A DNA stretch of 64,000 nucleotides from Fusobacterium mortiferum ATCC 9817 (GCF_000158195.2 NZ_GL987988.1:1029978-1093977), one strand, 5' to 3'; shown: positions 8,472 through 18,391, numbered from the stretch's first letter. Translations and numbers: made by a program. Notes: generated from the sequence alone by a model not told the origin.

Positions 8472-8487
8472 GGTAACATAGGTTACC
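8472..8487. promoter_or_regulatory. Palindromic operator upstream of hcp
   Basis: GGTAACATAGGTTACC is a perfect inverted repeat with 6-bp arms. A TATATA -10 candidate lies at 8512-8517, which would place the palindrome centre near -44, a class II activator position. Crp/Fnr-family regulators (HcpR in many anaerobes) bind palindromes of this size upstream of hcp. The identity of the regulator is inferred. Confidence 0.55.
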
Positions 8488-8558
8488 GATTTTTTTTAAA
8501 AAATAGAGTATTATATACCTATCTAAGTAAAGAAAAATTCAGATAACAGGAGGAGAAT

Positions 8559-10226
8559 ATGTGTAATAATAAAATGTTTTGTTACCAATGTCAAGAAACA
8601 GCTCAAGGAAAAGGATGTACAGTAATAGGAGTTTGTGGAAAAACAGCAAAGACAGCAAAATTACAAGATCTATTAATATATACAACAAAGGGAGTAGCTC
8701 TTTATAGCTCAATTCTTAGAAAAGAGGGAAAAGTATCACAAGAGATAAATAGATACTTAATCAATTCTCTATTTATAACAATTACAAACGCTAACTTTGA
8801 TGATAATGCTATAATCGAAGAGATAAGAAAAGGAATAAAAATTAGAAAAGAGTTAGAGTTATCATTAAATGAAGAAAATAAAAAAGAGGTAGAAAAGTTT
8901 TCTCATTTAGTAAATTGGCAAGCAGAAACTGATGAGGAGATAGTAGAGTTTTCTAATGAGAAAAAAGTAGGAATATTAAGAACAGAAAATGAAGATGTAA
9001 AATCTCTTAGAGAGTTATTAATCTATGGATTAAAAGGAATGAGTGCTTATGCTGAGCATGCTATGAATTTAGGAAAAACTCAAGATGAGATATTTGCTTT
9101 TATAGAAAAGGGGTTATTAGCAACTGAAGATGATTCTCTAACAGGAGAAGAGTTAACAGCACTTGTATTAGAGTGTGGAAGCTATGGAGTAAAAGTTATG
9201 GCTCTATTAGATGAAGCAAATACTTCTGCTTTTGGAAATCCAGTAATTACAAAAGTAAATATAGGAGTAGGGACAAGACCAGGAATATTAATATCTGGAC
9301 ATGATTTAAATGATTTAAAACAATTACTAGAGCAAAGTGTAGATAGTGGAGTAGATATCTATACTCACTCTGAGATGTTACCAGGACATTACTATCCAGA
9401 GTTAAAAAAATATCCTCATTTCTTTGGAAATTATGGAAATGCTTGGTGGAAACAAAAAGAGGAGTTTGAAAAATTTAATGGTCCAATAGTATTTACAACT
9501 AACTGTATAGTTCCTCCATCAGCAGAAGCAAGTTACAAAGATAGAGTATTTACAACTAATGCTGCTGGATATCCAGGATGGAAAAAAGTAAAAGTAAATG
9601 AAGATGGAACAAAAGATTTTTCTGAAATAATAGAGTTAGCAAAAACTTGTCAAGCTCCTACTGAATTAGAAAAAGGAGAGATAGTTGGAGGATTTGCTCA
9701 CAATCAAGTTCTATCTTTAGCAGATACTGTTATAGAGAATATAAAATCTGGAGCAATTAGAAAATTTGTAGTAATGGCTGGTTGTGATGGTAGAATGGTA
9801 AGTAGAAATTACTACACAGAGTTTGCTGAGAAATTACCAAAGGATACAATAATTTTAACAGCTGGTTGTGCTAAATATAAGTATAATAAACTAAATTTAG
9901 GAGATATAAATGGAATTCCAAGAGTATTAGATGCTGGACAATGTAATGACTCTTACTCATTAGCTGTGATAGCTCTAAAATTAAAAGAGGTATTTGGATT
10001 GAATGATGTAAATGAATTACCAATAGTATATAATATAGCTTGGTATGAACAAAAAGCTGTAATAGTTTTACTAGCTCTATTATACTTAGGAGTAAAAAAT
10101 ATTCACTTAGGACCAACTTTACCAGCTTTCCTATCACCAAATGTAGCCAAAGTTTTAGTAGAAAATTTTGGAATAGGTGGAATTACTACTGTAGATGAAG
10201 ATTTAAAAAAGTTTGATTTAGTATAA
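8559..10226 (+). CDS. hcp: Hybrid cluster protein Hcp (hydroxylamine/NO reductase)
   Basis: Hcp is a cytoplasmic iron-sulfur protein that removes nitric oxide and hydroxylamine in anaerobes. The 555-residue length fits the short class. The N-terminal cysteines C8, C11, C20 and C26 give the CxxC-x8-C-x5-C spacing of strict-anaerobe members. Hybrid-cluster ligands can be recognised in [29 protein letters not shown] and GQCNDSYS. Codon use is typical of the core genome (GAG, ATA). The start follows AGGAGG at 8550-8555. It is transcribed alone, with a palindromic operator upstream and a terminator at 10235-10290. Confidence 0.96.
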   Translation: MCNNKMFCYQCQETAQGKGCTVIGVCGKTAKTAKLQDLLIYTTKGVALYSSILRKEGKVSQEINRYLINSLFITITNANFDDNAIIEEIRKGIKIRKELELSLNEENKKEVEKFSHLVNWQAETDEEIVEFSNEKKVGILRTENEDVKSLRELLIYGLKGMSAYAEHAMNLGKTQDEIFAFIEKGLLATEDDSLTGEELTALVLECGSYGVKVMALLDEANTSAFGNPVITKVNIGVGTRPGILISGHDLNDLKQLLEQSVDSGVDIYTHSEMLPGHYYPELKKYPHFFGNYGNAWWKQKEEFEKFNGPIVFTTNCIVPPSAEASYKDRVFTTNAAGYPGWKKVKVNEDGTKDFSEIIELAKTCQAPTELEKGEIVGGFAHNQVLSLADTVIENIKSGAIRKFVVMAGCDGRMVSRNYYTEFAEKLPKDTIILTAGCAKYKYNKLNLGDINGIPRVLDAGQCNDSYSLAVIALKLKEVFGLNDVNELPIVYNIAWYEQKAVIVLLALLYLGVKNIHLGPTLPAFLSPNVAKVLVENFGIGGITTVDEDLKKFDLV

Positions 10227-10234
10227 TTTATTTT

Positions 10235-10290
10235 AGAAGAAAGTTTACTATATATTTCACTAAGAAAGTATAGAGCTTTCTTCTTTTTTT
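10235..10290 (+). terminator. Terminator after hcp
   Basis: AGAAGAAAG (10235-10243) pairs perfectly with CTTTCTTCT (10276-10284), and the T run extends to 10290. Confidence 0.75.
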
Positions 10291-10375
10291 ACTTAAAGAA
10301 ATTATAATTTTACTTTTAAGAAAAAATAAGAAATTAATTTTATTAAAAAACTACATTAATAACATTTTATAATCA

Positions 10376-10404
10376 TTGACAACTATTTACGAATATATTA
10401 TAAT
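10376..10404 (+). promoter_or_regulatory. Consensus promoter of the flavinylated reductase gene
   Basis: TTGACA (10376-10381), a 17-base spacer and TATAAT (10399-10404) form a perfect sigma-70 promoter. GGGAGG at 10436-10441 is the ribosome site before the ATG at 10450. Strong constitutive transcription is expected unless repressed. Confidence 0.85.
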
Positions 10405-10449
10405 TATAATACATGTAATATATAATAAAATAATTGGGAGGTATTTTTT

Positions 10450-12156
10450 ATGAAAAAAAGACTGATATGCATGATATCTGCATTATCTCTTCTTTTTACA
10501 ACAACTTATGGAGCTACTGTTGAAGGTATTGGTAGCGGATATAAAGGGGATATTAAAGTAAAAGTTACTTATGAGGGGAATGAAATTACTAATGTAGAAG
10601 TAGTAGAACATGAAGAAACTAACTTTACTAAAAAGGCAATGAAACAAATAACTAAAGACATAGTTGCCGCTCAAAGTACAGAAGTTGACAATGTAGCTGG
10701 AGCAACATATACTTGTGAAGGAATAAAAGAGGCTGTAGATGCTGCTGTGGCTGCTGCTGGAATCACTTTAAAAGCTAAGACTCCAGCTAAAGCTGAAGAG
10801 GTAGTAGTAGCTGACACAACAACAGATGTAGTAGTAGTAGGTGGGGGAGGAGCTGGACTTACAGCTGCTATCTCTGCTAAAGAAAAGGGAGTAAATGTAA
10901 TACTTCTTGAAAAGATGGCTATGTTAGGAGGAAATACTAACTACGCAACTGCTGGAATCAATGCTGCTGAATCAAAATTACAAGAGAAATTAGGAGTAGA
11001 GGATAGTGCTGAATTATTCTATCAAGATACTTTAAAAGGTGGAAAAAATAAAAATAATCCTGAATTATTAAAAACTATGACAGAGAATTCTGGAGAGATA
11101 ATCACTTGGTTAGTAGATAGAGGAGCTGATTTAACAGAGGTTACTTATACAGGAGGACAAAGTGTAAAAAGAATCCATAGACCAACTGGTGGAAAAGCTG
11201 TAGGACCTATGATAGTTGCTGCTCTTTCTGAAACAGCTGAAAAACAAGGAATAGATATTAGAACTGAAAGCACAGTAAAAGAGTTACTAAAAGAGGGAGA
11301 TAGAGTAGTAGGAGTTAAAGTAGAACACAAAGGAAAAACTTATACTATCAAAGCTAAGGCAGTGGTAATGGCAACTGGAGGATTTGGAGCTAACCCTGCA
11401 ATGGTAGAAAAATATAAGCCTGAATTAAAAGGATTTGGTTCAACAAATAGCCCTGCTATCACTGGAGAGGGAATTACTATGGTTGAATCTGTTGGTGGAG
11501 CACTAGTAGATATGACTGAAATCCAAACTCACCCTACTGTTGTACACAACAATACAGCTATGATAACTGAGGCTGTAAGAGGAGAGGGAGCTATCCTTGT
11601 AAATAGAGATGGTAAGAGATTTATTAATGAATTAGAGACTAGAGACGTTGTTTCTAAAGCTGAATTAGAGCAAGAAGGAAAGAGTGCTTTCTTAGTATTT
11701 GATGAGACAGTAAGAGAAAAACTTGGAGCTATCAATGGATATATCAATAAAGGATATGCTATCTCTGGAAATGGTTTAGAAGAATTAGCTAAAAAAGTTG
11801 GAATCAACGGAAAAAATCTTGTTGCAACTATGAAACAATACAATGAATATGTAAAAGCTGGAAAAGATACTGAGTTTAATAAAAACATCCTACCTAGAGA
11901 GCTAATAAAAGCTCCTTACTATGCTATTGAGGTTTCACCTGCTGTGCACCATACAATGGGAGGAGTTTCTATCAATACTTCTGCTGAAGTTTTAACAGCT
12001 GATGGAAAAGTAATAAAAGGATTATATGCAGCTGGAGAAATCACTGGTGGAGTACATGGAGCAAATAGAATAGGTGGAAACGCTATGACAGATATAACTG
12101 TATTTGGAAAAATAGCTGGAGAAAGTGCAGCCGAATATTCTAAAGTAACAAAATAA
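10450..12156 (+). CDS. Exported flavinylated flavoprotein reductase (FMN-binding plus fumarate-reductase-like FAD domain)
   Basis: The 568-residue protein has a signal peptide (about 1-21), an FMN-binding domain (about 25-105) and a fumarate reductase/succinate dehydrogenase-type FAD domain. The motif DNVAGATYT (80-88) is the ApbE-type covalent flavinylation site, with Thr86 the likely anchor. The FAD-binding loop GGGGAG is at 131-136. HRPTGG, HTMGGV and HGANRIGGNAM near the C terminus are typical of fumarate, urocanate and related reductases. It probably passes electrons from a membrane donor to an extracytoplasmic enoate acceptor; the substrate cannot be told. It is a single-gene unit with a strong promoter and has a paralog at 60901. 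Confidence 0.88.
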   Translation: MKKRLICMISALSLLFTTTYGATVEGIGSGYKGDIKVKVTYEGNEITNVEVVEHEETNFTKKAMKQITKDIVAAQSTEVDNVAGATYTCEGIKEAVDAAVAAAGITLKAKTPAKAEEVVVADTTTDVVVVGGGGAGLTAAISAKEKGVNVILLEKMAMLGGNTNYATAGINAAESKLQEKLGVEDSAELFYQDTLKGGKNKNNPELLKTMTENSGEIITWLVDRGADLTEVTYTGGQSVKRIHRPTGGKAVGPMIVAALSETAEKQGIDIRTESTVKELLKEGDRVVGVKVEHKGKTYTIKAKAVVMATGGFGANPAMVEKYKPELKGFGSTNSPAITGEGITMVESVGGALVDMTEIQTHPTVVHNNTAMITEAVRGEGAILVNRDGKRFINELETRDVVSKAELEQEGKSAFLVFDETVREKLGAINGYINKGYAISGNGLEELAKKVGINGKNLVATMKQYNEYVKAGKDTEFNKNILPRELIKAPYYAIEVSPAVHHTMGGVSINTSAEVLTADGKVIKGLYAAGEITGGVHGANRIGGNAMTDITVFGKIAGESAAEYSKVTK

Positions 12157-12168
12157 AAAGGCTGTTAT

Positions 12169-12250
12169 AATTTAAGAAATTAAAATAAAGTAAAATAAAT
12201 CAAGAATAATGAAATGAAAGTTATTCTTGATTTTTTAAATTTCTAAGATT
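12169..12250. terminator. Two-tier hairpin, family of intergenic repeats (copy 1)
   Basis: The inner stem AATCAAGAATAA (12198-12209) with TTATTCTTGATT (12221-12232) is perfect. An outer imperfect stem joins AATTTAAGAAATT (12169-12181) to the segment near 12238-12250. It lies between convergent genes and has T-rich flanks. The design recurs at 24075-24171, and the inner stem at 29233-29276. Confidence 0.65.
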
Positions 12251-12259
12251 ATTTTAATA

Positions 12260-12583
12260 TTAAATTATACGAATTAAAAGCATATAACAAAAAGTACTTA
12301 GAATAATTGTCATATACATATTTAATTTTAATTTAGGTGAGATTATAACAACTATACAAGCTATTAACTCTGGAAGAAAACTATTGATATTTTTAAAATT
12401 TATATTACGTAGGCAATAAACTACTAAAATAATCATAATAGCAGGTGGGAGAACTCCACCTAGATATTTTACTTTTTCTGGTAACTCTCTATTTCCAAAG
12501 ATTAGAAAAGGGATTGCTCTAGTGAGCCAAGTTACAATAGCTGCTATGAAAATTACTAAGATTATATATGTTAAATTTTCCAT
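12260..12583 (-). CDS. azlD: AzlD branched-chain amino acid exporter subunit
   Basis: This small membrane protein of 107 residues has four hydrophobic segments. LTRAIPFLIFG in the first third is the AzlD family hallmark. AzlC and AzlD together export branched-chain amino acids and azaleucine. The start lies 3 bases after the azlC stop, so the pair is cotranslated. It converges on the flavinylated reductase gene across a bidirectional hairpin. Confidence 0.9.
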   Translation of the reverse strand: MENLTYIILVIFIAAIVTWLTRAIPFLIFGNRELPEKVKYLGGVLPPAIMIILVVYCLRNINFKNINSFLPELIACIVVIISPKLKLNMYMTIILSTFCYMLLIRII

Positions 12584-12585
12584 AA

Positions 12586-13263
12586 TTACTCCACTCCAAT
12601 TTTTTCTTTTAAAATTGTCAAAATAACTACTGTCAGAGATAAAGCTGGGATTAAAAACCTATCTGCTCCTAAAATAATGTAGAAGAAGAGAGAGGAAAAT
12701 AATCCAGTGAGAGCAGGGATTTTACTTTTACAATTCTTCCATTGACTAACAACTATATATAGGAAAAAAGCTGTTGCTGAAAAATCAATTCCTCTCATAT
12801 CCCAAGGAATAAAATTCCCTAAATAACTTCCTAATATACAACCAAAAATCCAATACATGTGATTTACAAATGAGATATAGAAATCTACTTTTTCTCTATC
12901 TAAATTTTCTTCATACTTTACAGAACAAAGAATAGAGTATGTTTCATCAGTTAAGGTTAAAACCATATATGGATATTTCCAACCCATTTTACGAAATTTT
13001 TCTATGAAAGCTACCCCATAAAAAATATGACGAGCATTGATAAAAAAACTCATAATAGCTACTGTAATAAGCGGAGCATGAGCTTGTAACAGAGAAACCA
13101 TAACTATTTGTAATGAACCAGCATAGATAAAAAATCCAGCTACAAGTGATAGAAAAGGTGGATAACCAGCATCTCCCATCAAAATTCCAAAAGCTATTCC
13201 TATAAAAAGATAAGTAAAAAATATAGGAAAGGTTTGTTTGATAGCAAAATTAAACTCTTTCAT
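12586..13263 (-). CDS. azlC: AzlC branched-chain amino acid exporter subunit
   Basis: The 225-residue permease has about seven membrane segments and AzlC-family features: IGIAFGILMGDAGYPP near the N terminus, FFINARHIFYG around residue 75 and LTDETYSI around residue 105. It is the large subunit partner of AzlD just downstream. The start follows AGGGGAG. No leader or LRP-type regulator gene is present next to it. Confidence 0.93.
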   Translation of the reverse strand: MKEFNFAIKQTFPIFFTYLFIGIAFGILMGDAGYPPFLSLVAGFFIYAGSLQIVMVSLLQAHAPLITVAIMSFFINARHIFYGVAFIEKFRKMGWKYPYMVLTLTDETYSILCSVKYEENLDREKVDFYISFVNHMYWIFGCILGSYLGNFIPWDMRGIDFSATAFFLYIVVSQWKNCKSKIPALTGLFSSLFFYIILGADRFLIPALSLTVVILTILKEKIGVE

Positions 13264-13382
13264 AAAATCTCCCCTTTTGATAAAATAAAATTAAAAATTA
13301 TATCAGATAATTTAATATTTTAGCATAAAAATGAAGGGGTGTAAATTCTAAAAATCAAATAAAAATTAGATAACTGTAAATA

Positions 13383-13430
13383 AAAAAAGAGCTATTATCT
13401 GGTAGCAACATTAACCAGAATAACTCTTTT
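13383..13430. terminator. Bidirectional terminator downstream of yjdM
   Basis: A-rich flank, arms AGAGCTATTATCTGGT (from 13388) and ACCAGAATAACTCT (to about 13427) and a T run form a long stem with a small bulge. It ends the yjdM transcript on the - strand. Confidence 0.7.
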
Positions 13431-13445
13431 TATAATTAAGATTTA

Positions 13446-13781
13446 TTAAATTTTTTTAACAAATTCAGATTTTAATTTCATAGCTCCAATTCCATCAATT
13501 TTGCAATCAATGTCATGATCACCATCTACAAGTCGAATATTTTTTACCTTAGTACCTATTTTTACAACAAGAGAGCTACCCTTAACTTTTAAATCTTTTA
13601 TTACAGTAACTGTATCTCCATCTTGTAAGATATTTCCATTGGCATCTTTTATAACTTTTGTTTCTTCCTCTTCTGATTCACTTTCTAAAGTCCATTCATA
13701 AGCACATTCTGGACAAATTAATAAGTTTCCATCTTCATATACATATTCAGAATTACATTTTGGACAATTTGGTAATGACAT
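13446..13781 (-). CDS. yjdM: YjdM (PhnA-type) zinc-ribbon protein
   Basis: The 111-residue protein has an N-terminal zinc ribbon, with CPKC at 6-9 and CPEC around 23-26, an acidic linker (ESESEEEET), and the conserved C-terminal PhnA/YjdM domain containing [15 protein letters not shown] and [11 protein letters not shown]. The family was once linked to phosphonate use, but its real role is unclear. It is a single gene with AGGAAA upstream and a terminator downstream. Confidence 0.93.
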   Translation of the reverse strand: MSLPNCPKCNSEYVYEDGNLLICPECAYEWTLESESEEEETKVIKDANGNILQDGDTVTVIKDLKVKGSSLVVKIGTKVKNIRLVDGDHDIDCKIDGIGAMKLKSEFVKKI

Positions 13782-13855
13782 TTATTTCCTCCGTTTTTAA
13801 ATTAATTCTACCTATTATATCATAGAAAATATATAATTTCAAATACAAAATTAGT

Positions 13856-14764
13856 TTACTTCTTTCTTCTAAGAGCTACAATACAACCTACAAGTACAAG
13901 AGCAGCTCCTAATCCTTGAATTAAGCTAATTTTTTCATGTAGGAAAAGATATCCTATAATAGCAGTGGCAGGAGGGATAGTAAGTTTTAAAACATTTAGA
14001 ACTACTACTCCCTGTTTTTGTATGATAAAGAAAGTCATAACCATTCCTACAAATATTGAGTACATTCCTGTAAGAAGAACTATTACAATTTTATCAGCAG
14101 AAGCAGAGAGTAACTCTGTAATATTTCCACTGAAAATGGAGATAGTAAAAAATAGAATACTTGTCAATATAGATGAACAACTACTGATAACCATAGAGTG
14201 TATATGTTTAGCTGTATCTTTTACCACAAAACTTTGTATTGCTTGTATGATTACTGTTCCAGCAAGGAGAAGTATTCCTGTTAAAAAATCTGAACTAGAT
14301 GAACTTTTATTAGCTCCATTTAAAACAAAGATAAATGAACCTAAAAGAGCAATAATACCACCAAAAATAAAGTGAAGCTCTTTTATTTTTTCTCTCTCAT
14401 CTAAAAATATTATTCCAGCAATAATAACAGAAAAAGGCATACTTAAAATTCCAAATATACTTCCAGCAAGAGCAGAAGTTTTACTAAGTCCCCCTACAAA
14501 ACAATACATATTTCCTGCTGTAAGAAAAGCTATAAGTATAAGTCTTGGAAATAATCTAAAATTATTTTTCAATTTCAAAAGTTCAGATTTAAATTTAAAA
14601 CTTGAAACAGATATAAAAAGTAATCCTCCAGCTAAAAACATAAGAGCATTAGTATTAACTGTTTGAAAAATTGTGCTTATATAACGAATGAGCGGATAAC
14701 CAAATCCCATAAAAAGAATGTAGATTAAAGCTGCTATTTGATTTTCTTTCTCTTTTATAATCAT
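13856..14764 (-). CDS. EamA/DMT-family transporter
   Basis: The 302-residue membrane protein has ten predicted hydrophobic segments in two EamA repeats, including GFGYPLIRY in the first and LHEKISLIQGLGAALVLVGC at the end of the second. Members export amino acids, metabolites or nucleotides; the substrate cannot be read from sequence. It lies 12 bases after the TauE-like gene, so they form a two-gene operon. Unlike the EamA gene in the island, this frame is intact and the codon use is core-like. Confidence 0.88.
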   Translation of the reverse strand: MIIKEKENQIAALIYILFMGFGYPLIRYISTIFQTVNTNALMFLAGGLLFISVSSFKFKSELLKLKNNFRLFPRLILIAFLTAGNMYCFVGGLSKTSALAGSIFGILSMPFSVIIAGIIFLDEREKIKELHFIFGGIIALLGSFIFVLNGANKSSSSSDFLTGILLLAGTVIIQAIQSFVVKDTAKHIHSMVISSCSSILTSILFFTISIFSGNITELLSASADKIVIVLLTGMYSIFVGMVMTFFIIQKQGVVVLNVLKLTIPPATAIIGYLFLHEKISLIQGLGAALVLVGCIVALRRKK

Positions 14765-14776
14765 TTTTTCTCCTCA

Positions 14777-15493
14777 TTAAAAAAATATTAATTTTAAACC
14801 ACTTATTAAACTAACAATTAGAATAAATTTTTCAAAAACATTTTGATTCATTTTTTCAACAAAATATTTTCCAGCAAAAACTCCCACAAAAACAAATGGG
14901 ATAGCTACACTTGTAAGTTTAAAAGTTTCAAGATGGATATTATTTAAAACTAAAACATATAAAGTTGCCTTGATAATATTTACTATAAAGTAAAACCAAG
15001 TTCTTGTACCATAAAATTTATCTCTATCCATTTTAATATTAAGAAGATATATACTCATCATTGGACCAGAAACATTTCCAATAAAAGCAGCTATTCCTCC
15101 TAAAAATCCAAAAAGAAAACTTAATTTTGAAAAATCTATTTTAAGACTTTTTAATAAAGTGAGAGTACCTATAATTAAGATAATGATTCCCATACTTTTT
15201 TTAAAAATCTCATCAGAGATATTGTTACCAAAGATAACAGCTACAATAATTCCTAAAACTGTAAGAGGAAGTATTTTAAATAGTACTTTTTTTTCTACAT
15301 CTTTTCTATATAGATACATAACTATAAGGTCAGAGACAATAACTGGAATAATAATTATTCCAGCAGATGCCTTTCCTCCATATACACTAGCTAAGATAGG
15401 AGAAAATACTAAAGCAGCTGGTATTCCTAATTTACTTAGGCCACACCCAAGCCCCAATCCTATCATTCCTAAAATCTCTAAATACGACATCAA
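14777..15493 (-). CDS. TauE/SafE-family anion permease
   Basis: The 238-residue membrane protein has about eight hydrophobic segments and glycine-rich TauE/SafE motifs: GLGCGLSKLGIPAALVF at the N terminus and GFLGGIAAFIGNVSGPMMS in the middle. Members carry sulfite, sulfoacetate or similar anions. It is the first gene of the operon with the downstream EamA transporter, suggesting export of related metabolites. The start follows AAGGAGG. Confidence 0.88.
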   Translation of the reverse strand: MMSYLEILGMIGLGLGCGLSKLGIPAALVFSPILASVYGGKASAGIIIIPVIVSDLIVMYLYRKDVEKKVLFKILPLTVLGIIVAVIFGNNISDEIFKKSMGIIILIIGTLTLLKSLKIDFSKLSFLFGFLGGIAAFIGNVSGPMMSIYLLNIKMDRDKFYGTRTWFYFIVNIIKATLYVLVLNNIHLETFKLTSVAIPFVFVGVFAGKYFVEKMNQNVFEKFILIVSLISGLKLIFF

Positions 15494-15598
15494 ACCTCCT
15501 TAAATTCAATGCAAGTTTTTTTAAAATATGTTATAATTATATTACAGAAGTATTGTAGCATAAAAAATATTTTTTTTATAGAGAGTAAGGAGAAATTT

Positions 15599-15646
15599 AT
15601 GAAGATAAACCATATTTTAATTGTAACAGTGACCTCTCTCCTCTAA
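15599..15646 (+). CDS. 15-residue leader ORF ahead of the CNNM/CorC gene
   Basis: An ATG preceded by AAGGAG (15587-15592) opens a 15-codon frame, MKINHILIVTVTSLL, that ends 46 bases before the next gene. The pyrimidine-rich end of the ORF (CTCTCTCC) could pair with its own ribosome site (GGAGA) and with the GAGAAGGAGAG of the next gene. This arrangement suggests translation-coupled control, but it could be a chance ORF. Confidence 0.35.
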   Translation: MKINHILIVTVTSLL

Positions 15647-15691
15647 AGTGAAATATTAAAAATTTAAATTTTATTAGAGAAGGAGAGTAAT

Positions 15692-17011
15692 ATGAGTATA
15701 GGAATGAGAATTTTTTTGATAATAATATTGATGGGGATTTGTATGTTCCTCTCAATAAGTGAAATATCTCTCGCTTCTGCTAGAAAATTAAAATTACAAG
15801 TGATGGCAGATGAGGGAAGTAAAAACGCTTTAAAGGTAATGAAGATACAACGTGCATCTGGAGATTTTTTTACAGCTGTACAGATAGGGACAAATGCTGT
15901 ATCTATATTAGCAGGTATAGTGGGAGATGGAATAGCAGCACCATATATAGAGAGTTTTATCCAAGGGTATATCCCAGCACTTTCATCAAATTCTAAATTT
16001 ATAGGGGAAGTGATATCTTTTCTATTGATAACAGGATTTTTTATAGAGTTTGCAGATTTAGTGCCAAGACGTATGGCAATGGTATCACCAGAGAAAATAT
16101 CCACAGTGATAGTTGCTCCTATGAGTGTATTGATAAAGATAGTAAAACCTCTTATCTTAATTTTTAATGGGACAGCAAATTTTATTTTTAAGCTTTTTGG
16201 AATTCCTTTGGTAAGAGAGGAGAGTATTACATATGATGATATTTTTGCTATGGTAGATGCTGGAGCAGAAGCAGGAGTAGTACAGAAAAAAGAACACTCA
16301 CTTATAGAAAATATTTTTGAATTGGAGTCAAGATGGGTATCCTCTATAATGACAACTAGAGATAGTATAGTATATTTAACTATAAATGAGGAAGAGGAGA
16401 GTATAAAGGATAAAATAGCTAATAACCCTCACTCAAAATTTTTAGTTTGTGAAAATGATATAGATTCAATATTGGGATATGTAAGCTCTAAAGATATTTT
16501 ACCTAAAATATTAAATGGGGAAGTAGAGGGATTAAAAAATATTAAAGGGATTTATAATAAAAATCTTTTAGTAATTCCAAATACTTTGACTTTATCAGAA
16601 GCCTTAGATAGATTTAACGAAGCAAGAGATGACTTTGCTATAATTTTAAATGAATATGGATTAGTAGTGGGATTGATTACTTTAAATGATGTAGTTAATA
16701 CTCTTATGGGAGATATAGTACATCAAAATTTTGATGAACAGATAATAGCTAGAGGAGAGGGCTCTTGGCTTATAGATGGAGCTACTCCAGTAGAGGATGT
16801 AAAAAAAGTTTTAGATGATATAGAAAAATTTCCTGAAGAGGATACATATGAAACTATTGCAGGATTTATGATGTATATGTTGAAAAGTATACCTAAAAAA
16901 GGAGCTGTAGTAGATTTTGAAAATTATACATTTGAAGTGGTAGATGTAGATAGATTTAAGATAGACCAACTTTTAGTAACTAGAAAAAATAGTACAGAAA
17001 ATATTAACTAA
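15692..17011 (+). CDS. CNNM/CorC-type membrane protein with CBS pair
   Basis: The 439-residue protein has an N-terminal DUF21/CNNM membrane domain (about 1-190) with hydrophobic segments and SEISLASARKLK, a CBS pair (about 205-335) and a C-terminal CorC_HlyC domain (about 350-430) including DGATPVEDV and TYETIAGFMMY. Family members affect magnesium/cobalt or sodium-linked magnesium efflux; older annotations call them hemolysins. GAAGGAGAG precedes the start. A short leader ORF lies upstream, and the MATE gene follows 22 bases downstream. Confidence 0.9.
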   Translation: MSIGMRIFLIIILMGICMFLSISEISLASARKLKLQVMADEGSKNALKVMKIQRASGDFFTAVQIGTNAVSILAGIVGDGIAAPYIESFIQGYIPALSSNSKFIGEVISFLLITGFFIEFADLVPRRMAMVSPEKISTVIVAPMSVLIKIVKPLILIFNGTANFIFKLFGIPLVREESITYDDIFAMVDAGAEAGVVQKKEHSLIENIFELESRWVSSIMTTRDSIVYLTINEEEESIKDKIANNPHSKFLVCENDIDSILGYVSSKDILPKILNGEVEGLKNIKGIYNKNLLVIPNTLTLSEALDRFNEARDDFAIILNEYGLVVGLITLNDVVNTLMGDIVHQNFDEQIIARGEGSWLIDGATPVEDVKKVLDDIEKFPEEDTYETIAGFMMYMLKSIPKKGAVVDFENYTFEVVDVDRFKIDQLLVTRKNSTENIN

Positions 17012-17033
17012 AGAATTTGGGAGATGATTACAA

Positions 17034-18382
17034 ATGGATTTGTTAAAAGAGTGGAGAAGGAATAAAAAGGTATTTGCTGCTATTATGACAATAGCTCTAC
17101 CAGCTATTGCTGATTTATTTGCACAGACACTATTGGGATTTTTTGATATGCTTATGGTTGGTAGGCTTGGACCAGAGGCTATTAGTTCTGTTGGAGTAGG
17201 AAATGCCCCATTGAATGCTGTAACTCCTATCTTTTTTGCTGTAAGTATAGGTACTACTGCTCTAGTAAGTCGTGCCTATGGTTCTAGAGATAGAAAAGAG
17301 GGGAAAAATGCTTTAGCTCAAAGTTTGATACTCTCTATTCCGATCTCTTTGGGAATCACTTTACTTCTTTTTATATTTAGAGAGAAAACATTGGAGCTAG
17401 TAGGAAGAGCAGATGATATGAACTTAGTTATGACAAACCAATACTATTCAACAGTTCTATTGGGTATGCCATTTCTATGTTTTAATGTGGTATTTTTTGC
17501 TGCTTATAGGTCTATATCTAAGGCCAATATGCCAATGATAGCTAATATTTTAAGTATTTTTTCTAATATTTTATTTAACTATCTATTTATTTTCGTATTT
17601 GGTTGGGGAGTAATGGGAGCTGGAATAGCTACAACAATTTCTCGTGGAATGATAACTTGTATCTTTATATACACCACATTCTTTACAAAAAGGTTTTGGG
17701 TATCTATACCTTTACAAAATTAAAAGTTTTTGATAAGAAGATGTCCATAAGAATTTTAAAAGTTGGAATACCAGCAGCTATTGAGCAAGGGGTATTTAGA
17801 ATTGGTATGTTAATATTTGAGATGATGGTAATATCCTTGGGAACTATGGCATATACAGCTCACAAGATAGCTCTTACAGCTGAATCATTTTCATATAATA
17901 TGGGATTTGGATTTGCTGTGGCTGGAACAGCTCTAGTAGGACAACAATTAGGAAAAGGTTCGGCTAAAGACGCCCATAGAGATGCATTAGCTACTACAAC
18001 TTTGGCTATATTTGCTATGTCAATATTTGGGTTGATGTTTTTTATCTTGCCAGGAACTATTATCTATATGTTTACTGATGAGCCAGAGATAAAGGAGATG
18101 GCAACAGTAGCACTTAGACTTGTTTCTATCTGTCAACCTTTCCAAGCTGTATCAATGGTTTTGAGTGGTTGTTTAAGAGGAGCTGGAGATACAAAGGCTG
18201 TACTTTGGATAACTACAATAGGTATGTATGTAATAAGAATACCACTTACATATTTTTTCCTATATAAGATAGATACAGGACTTTCTGGAGCTTGGATAGT
18301 TATGACAATAGACTTGGCTTTCAGAAGTATGGCTTGTTATAGAGTATTCAAAAAAGGAAAATGGAGCTATGTAAGTGTATAG
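17034..18382 (+). pseudogene. MATE-family efflux pump, frameshifted in the middle
   Basis: Two overlapping frames (17034-17723 and 17603-18382) encode the two halves of one MATE transporter. The first half gives DLFAQTLLGFFDMLMVGRLGPEAISSVG and five to six membrane segments; the second gives ILKVGIPAAIEQGVFR, GQQLGKG and CLRGAGDTK. One missing base between about 17686 and 17725, for example in CAAAATT, joins them into 449 residues, the normal length. Members extrude drugs and cationic compounds using sodium or proton gradients. It may be a true lesion or a sequencing error; both halves are otherwise well preserved. Confidence 0.85.
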
Positions 18383-18391
18383 GAGAGGTGT

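Noticed and set aside
13856-14764. Second EamA gene as part of the metallophore system
   Set aside because: It is 9 kb away, in an operon with a TauE permease and with core-type codon use.
13965-15503. Long open frames on the + strand over the EamA and TauE genes (13965-14375, 15159-15503)
   Set aside because: They are antisense shadows of well-supported membrane-protein genes, with no ribosome sites or family matches.
15664-16104. 146-codon - strand frame over the CNNM gene
   Set aside because: It is antisense to a recognised DUF21 domain and has no ribosome site.
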